A stretch of 22,964 nt of DNA from an uncultured Collinsella sp. (GTDB lineage Bacteria; Actinomycetota; Coriobacteriia; Coriobacteriales; Coriobacteriaceae), in contig CABUBS010000008.1 of assembly GCA_902489855.1 (NCBI GenBank), positions 1 through 22,964 of the forward strand, read 5' to 3'. This document shows, piece by piece, positions 20,305 through 22,964 of this stretch. The notes under the pieces were generated by a model. That model did no database searches. It was not told the DNA's origin and saw only the letters and a list, made by a program, of their open reading frames with translations. Within the stretch, counting starts at the first letter, position 1. The number at the start of each line of letters is the position of its first letter. A program made the translations under genes and the position numbers.

Positions 20305-22746
20305 CTACCCCAGCGAGCGGTTGAGGGAGCCAAGTTCATCATTACCCATGGTGCGCCACATCTGGAAGATACAGCCGCGCGCCAGGAAGAAGAAACCGTT
20401 ATCAACGAGTTGTACGGCAGCATCCGCCAGCTGGTTGGTCACGGCGGGCACCGGCGGCAACTCGAGCCCCGCCTTGCGGATGGTCTCAACCGCATCATCG
20501 AACGTCGGAGGCTCATTGATGCCCATCTCGTTCATGAGCCCCTGCATTTCCTCCAGCGCGCTGCTGCCCGACTCCTCGCCGCGCGGCACGAGGCGGTAGC
20601 ACGCCAGCGCCAGCTCGAGCTGATCGCAGTTCCAGTATGCAAATGCCAAACGGTAAAACAGGTAGCCGATCGAGGGACGATCGCTCGCGATGCGCAAACC
20701 GTGACGGGCCACCTCGATAACCTCGTCAAAACGCTCCAGGCGCGCCAGCACGTTAATCAGCGCAAAATGCGATTGCATGGACGAGCGCGCCAAATCGTAA
20801 AGGCGGCGCACCTCGGGCAACGCGCGCTCAAAATCTTCCTGTTCGGCATAAAAGCTGCAAATCTCGTGCTGGGCAAAGTACAGCGCATCGGGCGCGCGCA
20901 GAATGCGCACGGAACGATCCTCCTCCATCACCGGCAGCACCATGCGTACCAACTGGTTGTCGCAGAACTGCGTTTGGACCGGCCCCGTTGCCAAGAGCTC
21001 GGCAACGGCACACTTGGCCTCCAGCTCCTCGGCCAAACGAGAAAAGCCCTCGAATGCACCTGCACGGTCAGTTTTAGACTGCTCGCGCAATTCAACGACG
21101 CGCGCCACGTACGGGTCGCCATCCTCTTCCATAACTTCCAACTCGTCAGCCGTATCGGCAAGCAACAGGTCGCGCAACGCCGGCGGCAGCGGACGATGGT
21201 CGTCACGCGGGCGAGCGTGGACCTCAGCAGGCTCAATCATATCCGGCGTGGTCGCCTCATATGCCTCAAGCATGCGCTTGCACGGCATATCGTCCATACC
21301 CATGCTCTCAAGATCCTTGGCGACGGGAACACAATCGGCAAAATACTCGGCACGGGCAAAGGAATACGTTGCGACGATGTTCACATCCCGCTCGTTGTCG
21401 GGAGCCTCAATCTGCACATAGCAGCGCGTGATGCAGGCACCCGCGGCAAAGCAAGCTGCTGCAAGCGTAAGCGCCACGCGCGCGTCGTGCTCCGCGGCCC
21501 ACGCCGCACGCACGTCCTCGTCCAGTTCGCGCCAGGCGTCATCCTGAGCGTCATATTCACGCTGCGGCATGGCATCAACGACAGAGTGCCCAAACTGGAC
21601 GCGCATAATCCCCTCGGCAACGTTGACACGATAGGTATAGTCGAGTCGCGTGACCACGTTGAGCGCCTCGACAATTCGTGCAAAGCGGGTGCGCACGTCC
21701 CACTCGCCACCCGGCTGGCACGAAACGGTTCCCGGCTTGGCCCACGGGTTGTCGCTCGACAGCGTTTCGAGCAAGCGAGGAACATCGTTGGTCGTCTTAG
21801 AGATGTGCCACAGATCAAAGAGCGAGCAACCCTCAAAGCTTGGCGATGAGGCGACAGGGGCCAATCCGGCTCCGATACGCTCAAGAATGCCCGAGAGGCG
21901 GTTCAGGCGGCACTCAATGGCAAGCAAGGTGTCGATCTCGTCCTGATCCAGCAGGCTGCGATCGAAATTGAGGTAAAAGAGCTTTGAACGGTCGATACGG
22001 GCCAAGCTCATTTCGGTTTTTGTCGCTATGGTACGCAGACGAGGCAGATTGACTTCGCCCATCAAGGCCGCGGCATAGCGCTCGATGCCGCTCGGATTAT
22101 CCGTATGGTCAATGCGGTAGAGCAACGTCTCGATGGCATCGGGAAGCGGCGTCGAATCAAAGCCCAGCAGCACTTCGACTGGCTCGGGCAGCTTGACGAG
22201 TTTGATCTTGTCGACGACATTGTGCATGCTCTCGTCGAGCCTATGGGTGTCTGCCGTGGTCGCAATAGCATTTTCGGAGTCGGCAAATATCACGTAGCGC
22301 AAGAACATAGATGCCATGAACTCACCGTAAGGGAGGCTGCGGGCCGAATTCCATGTCTCGCGGTCGGACTGCTCGCGCATAGGGCCTTTTGGAGAGCCGA
22401 TGACCCGCGCCCGGGGACGCATCGTCCCATCGGCGCCCCTTACCGCAATCTCGCCAATGCTGGAGTCGGACTCATCAAGAACCAGTTGCATATCGGGATC
22501 ATCGGGCAACGGCGCCTCGCTAACGGGGCGGTCCACCTTGTACACTTCGCCCGAAACGCTCACGTAGCCTAAAAGTGACACATGGCTCTTGCCGACGAAT
22601 TCAACGGCGTAGCATGATTCGTGCGGATCGTCGCCAAAGAGTTTCCAAACAACGCCATACGAGCGCCCTGCAGGCTGCTCGGGCATCACCGGAAAGCGCT
22701 TCTTGGGATCGAGAAACTTGAGCTTATAAGTCGGACGCTCTGCCAC
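20305..22746 (-). CDS. Hypothetical protein with C-terminal TPR-like helices
   Basis: 813 residues; I do not recognise the family. There is no signal peptide or membrane segment, so it is probably cytosolic. The first 150 residues are Pro-rich and beta-like ('YKLKFLDPKKRFPVMPEQPAG', 'GYVSVSGEVYKVDRP'). The middle is acidic and mixed. From about 640 to 760, repeated helical pairs such as ALYFAQHEICSFYAEQEDFE and SIGYLFYRLAFAYWNCDQLE, with A/Y/L spacing at about 34 residues, resemble tetratricopeptide repeats, which mediate protein contacts. The start is GTG 22746 with AGGGTGA about 8 nt upstream. It appears to be monocistronic: a terminator precedes it and the next gene has its own promoter. 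Confidence 0.8.
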   Translation of the reverse strand: MAERPTYKLKFLDPKKRFPVMPEQPAGRSYGVVWKLFGDDPHESCYAVEFVGKSHVSLLGYVSVSGEVYKVDRPVSEAPLPDDPDMQLVLDESDSSIGEIAVRGADGTMRPRARVIGSPKGPMREQSDRETWNSARSLPYGEFMASMFLRYVIFADSENAIATTADTHRLDESMHNVVDKIKLVKLPEPVEVLLGFDSTPLPDAIETLLYRIDHTDNPSGIERYAAALMGEVNLPRLRTIATKTEMSLARIDRSKLFYLNFDRSLLDQDEIDTLLAIECRLNRLSGILERIGAGLAPVASSPSFEGCSLFDLWHISKTTNDVPRLLETLSSDNPWAKPGTVSCQPGGEWDVRTRFARIVEALNVVTRLDYTYRVNVAEGIMRVQFGHSVVDAMPQREYDAQDDAWRELDEDVRAAWAAEHDARVALTLAAACFAAGACITRCYVQIEAPDNERDVNIVATYSFARAEYFADCVPVAKDLESMGMDDMPCKRMLEAYEATTPDMIEPAEVHARPRDDHRPLPPALRDLLLADTADELEVMEEDGDPYVARVVELREQSKTDRAGAFEGFSRLAEELEAKCAVAELLATGPVQTQFCDNQLVRMVLPVMEEDRSVRILRAPDALYFAQHEICSFYAEQEDFERALPEVRRLYDLARSSMQSHFALINVLARLERFDEVIEVARHGLRIASDRPSIGYLFYRLAFAYWNCDQLELALACYRLVPRGEESGSSALEEMQGLMNEMGINEPPTFDDAVETIRKAGLELPPVPAVTNQLADAAVQLVDNGFFFLARGCIFQMWRTMGNDELGSLNRSLG

Positions 22747-22834
22747 GAAATATCACCCTGATCGGTCGTCTAAAGAAAGGGCGCGCCCCAGGTGCACCGA
22801 GACGCTTACTCGGAATCTTACACGAGTCAATAAC

Positions 22835-22860
22835 AAAAAAGCCCCCGTTGCCGGAGGCTT
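22835..22860 (-). terminator. Terminator downstream of a truncated tRNA end
   Basis: On the minus strand, AAGCCTCCG/CGGGGGCTT (one mismatch, 4-nt loop) is followed by six T. It ends transcription coming from the right of the window, just before the 813-residue gene, and sits 10 bp past the CCA of the tRNA-like end. Confidence 0.85.
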
Positions 22861-22870
22861 CAATTTCAAT

Positions 22871-22890
22871 TGGTGCGGCGTATAGGATTC
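22871..22890 (-). pseudogene. Truncated tRNA 3' end with CCA
   Basis: GAATCCTATACGCCGCACCA on the minus strand has the form of part of a T-loop (GAAT), 3' T-stem (CCTAT), 3' acceptor strand (ACGCCGC), discriminator A and CCA. The matching ATAGG-TTC part of the T-arm is absent; unrelated GC-rich DNA joins at 22891. It cannot fold as a tRNA. It may be an attachment-site half or a remnant. Confidence 0.6.
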
Positions 22891-22964
22891 CGCGCATCCG
22901 CTTCGCGGATCCACACCGGCTTCGCCCGCCTGCCGGCGTGCTCGCCCGCGGGCTAAAAACAGTC
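22891..22964. other. GC-rich hairpin-forming DNA to the window edge
   Basis: Non-coding in appearance. It contains ATCCGC-TTC-GCGGAT (22898-22912), CCGGC and GCCGG elements, and the palindrome GCCCGCGGGC near 22946-22955. No gene start or ribosome site is visible. Confidence 0.4.

Noticed and set aside
20410..21849. A 479-codon plus-strand frame opposite the 813-residue gene
   Set aside because: Arg/His-rich with no motif and no ribosome site. The minus frame is longer and has a credible start.
1..22964. CRISPR array, complete insertion sequence or prophage
   Set aside because: No regularly spaced repeats, transposase, integrase or phage structural gene were seen on either strand.

Overview
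The window looks like chromosomal DNA of a GC-rich Gram-positive gut actinobacterium of the class Coriobacteriia, most probably Collinsella. This is inference from gene content: tandem YhgE/Pip membrane proteins, a CpsB/CpsC/CpsD-type tyrosine-phosphorylation cassette, a VanRS-like pair, strong AAAGG/GGAGG ribosome sites and an encoded tRNA CCA. No marker gene settles the species. Every supported gene except the DD-carboxypeptidase is on the minus strand.

Layout, left to right. 1-102: the first 34 codons of an unidentified minus-strand gene. 219-1202: an EamA-type drug/metabolite transporter. 1536-6584: two translationally coupled YhgE/Pip membrane proteins, the longer one transcribed first, behind a promoter with a GTACA-GT-TGTAC palindrome. 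6746-6815: a nearly perfect 25-bp inverted repeat downstream of htpG. 6845-8869: the chaperone HtpG. 9072-11676: an operon of Wzz-like modulator (CpsC), BY-kinase (CpsD), PHP-type phosphatase (CpsB) and a GNAT acetyltransferase, with no sugar-biosynthesis genes in view. 11872-14968: pstB, a PhoB-like regulator and a PhoR-like kinase, without pstS, pstC or pstA beside them. 15072-17031: a VanR/VanS-like pair. 17229-18569 (+): a class S11 D-Ala-D-Ala carboxypeptidase, divergent from the VanR-like gene. 18703-18793: tRNA-Ser(GCU), with a 20-nt copy of its T-arm lying inverted 63 bp from its 3' end. 18914-20200: a DUF4143-type AAA ATPase whose promoter carries two 22-bp palindromes spaced 33 bp apart. 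20305-22746: an 813-residue protein of unknown function with C-terminal TPR-like helices. 22835-22964: a terminator, a truncated tRNA 3' end with CCA, and GC-rich hairpin-forming DNA.

Most of the window senses or shapes the cell surface: phosphate limitation (PstB/PhoBR), wall stress (VanRS-like plus carboxypeptidase), surface polysaccharide chain control (CpsBCD) and the YhgE/Pip envelope proteins. The accessory-looking part is about 18.6-23.0 kb, where tRNA fragments and a more AT-rich ATPase gene with unusual operators suggest past insertion. No complete mobile element, phage gene or CRISPR array is visible. The most unusual signal is the twin palindromic operator of the DUF4143 ATPase, whose regulator is not recognisable in this window.
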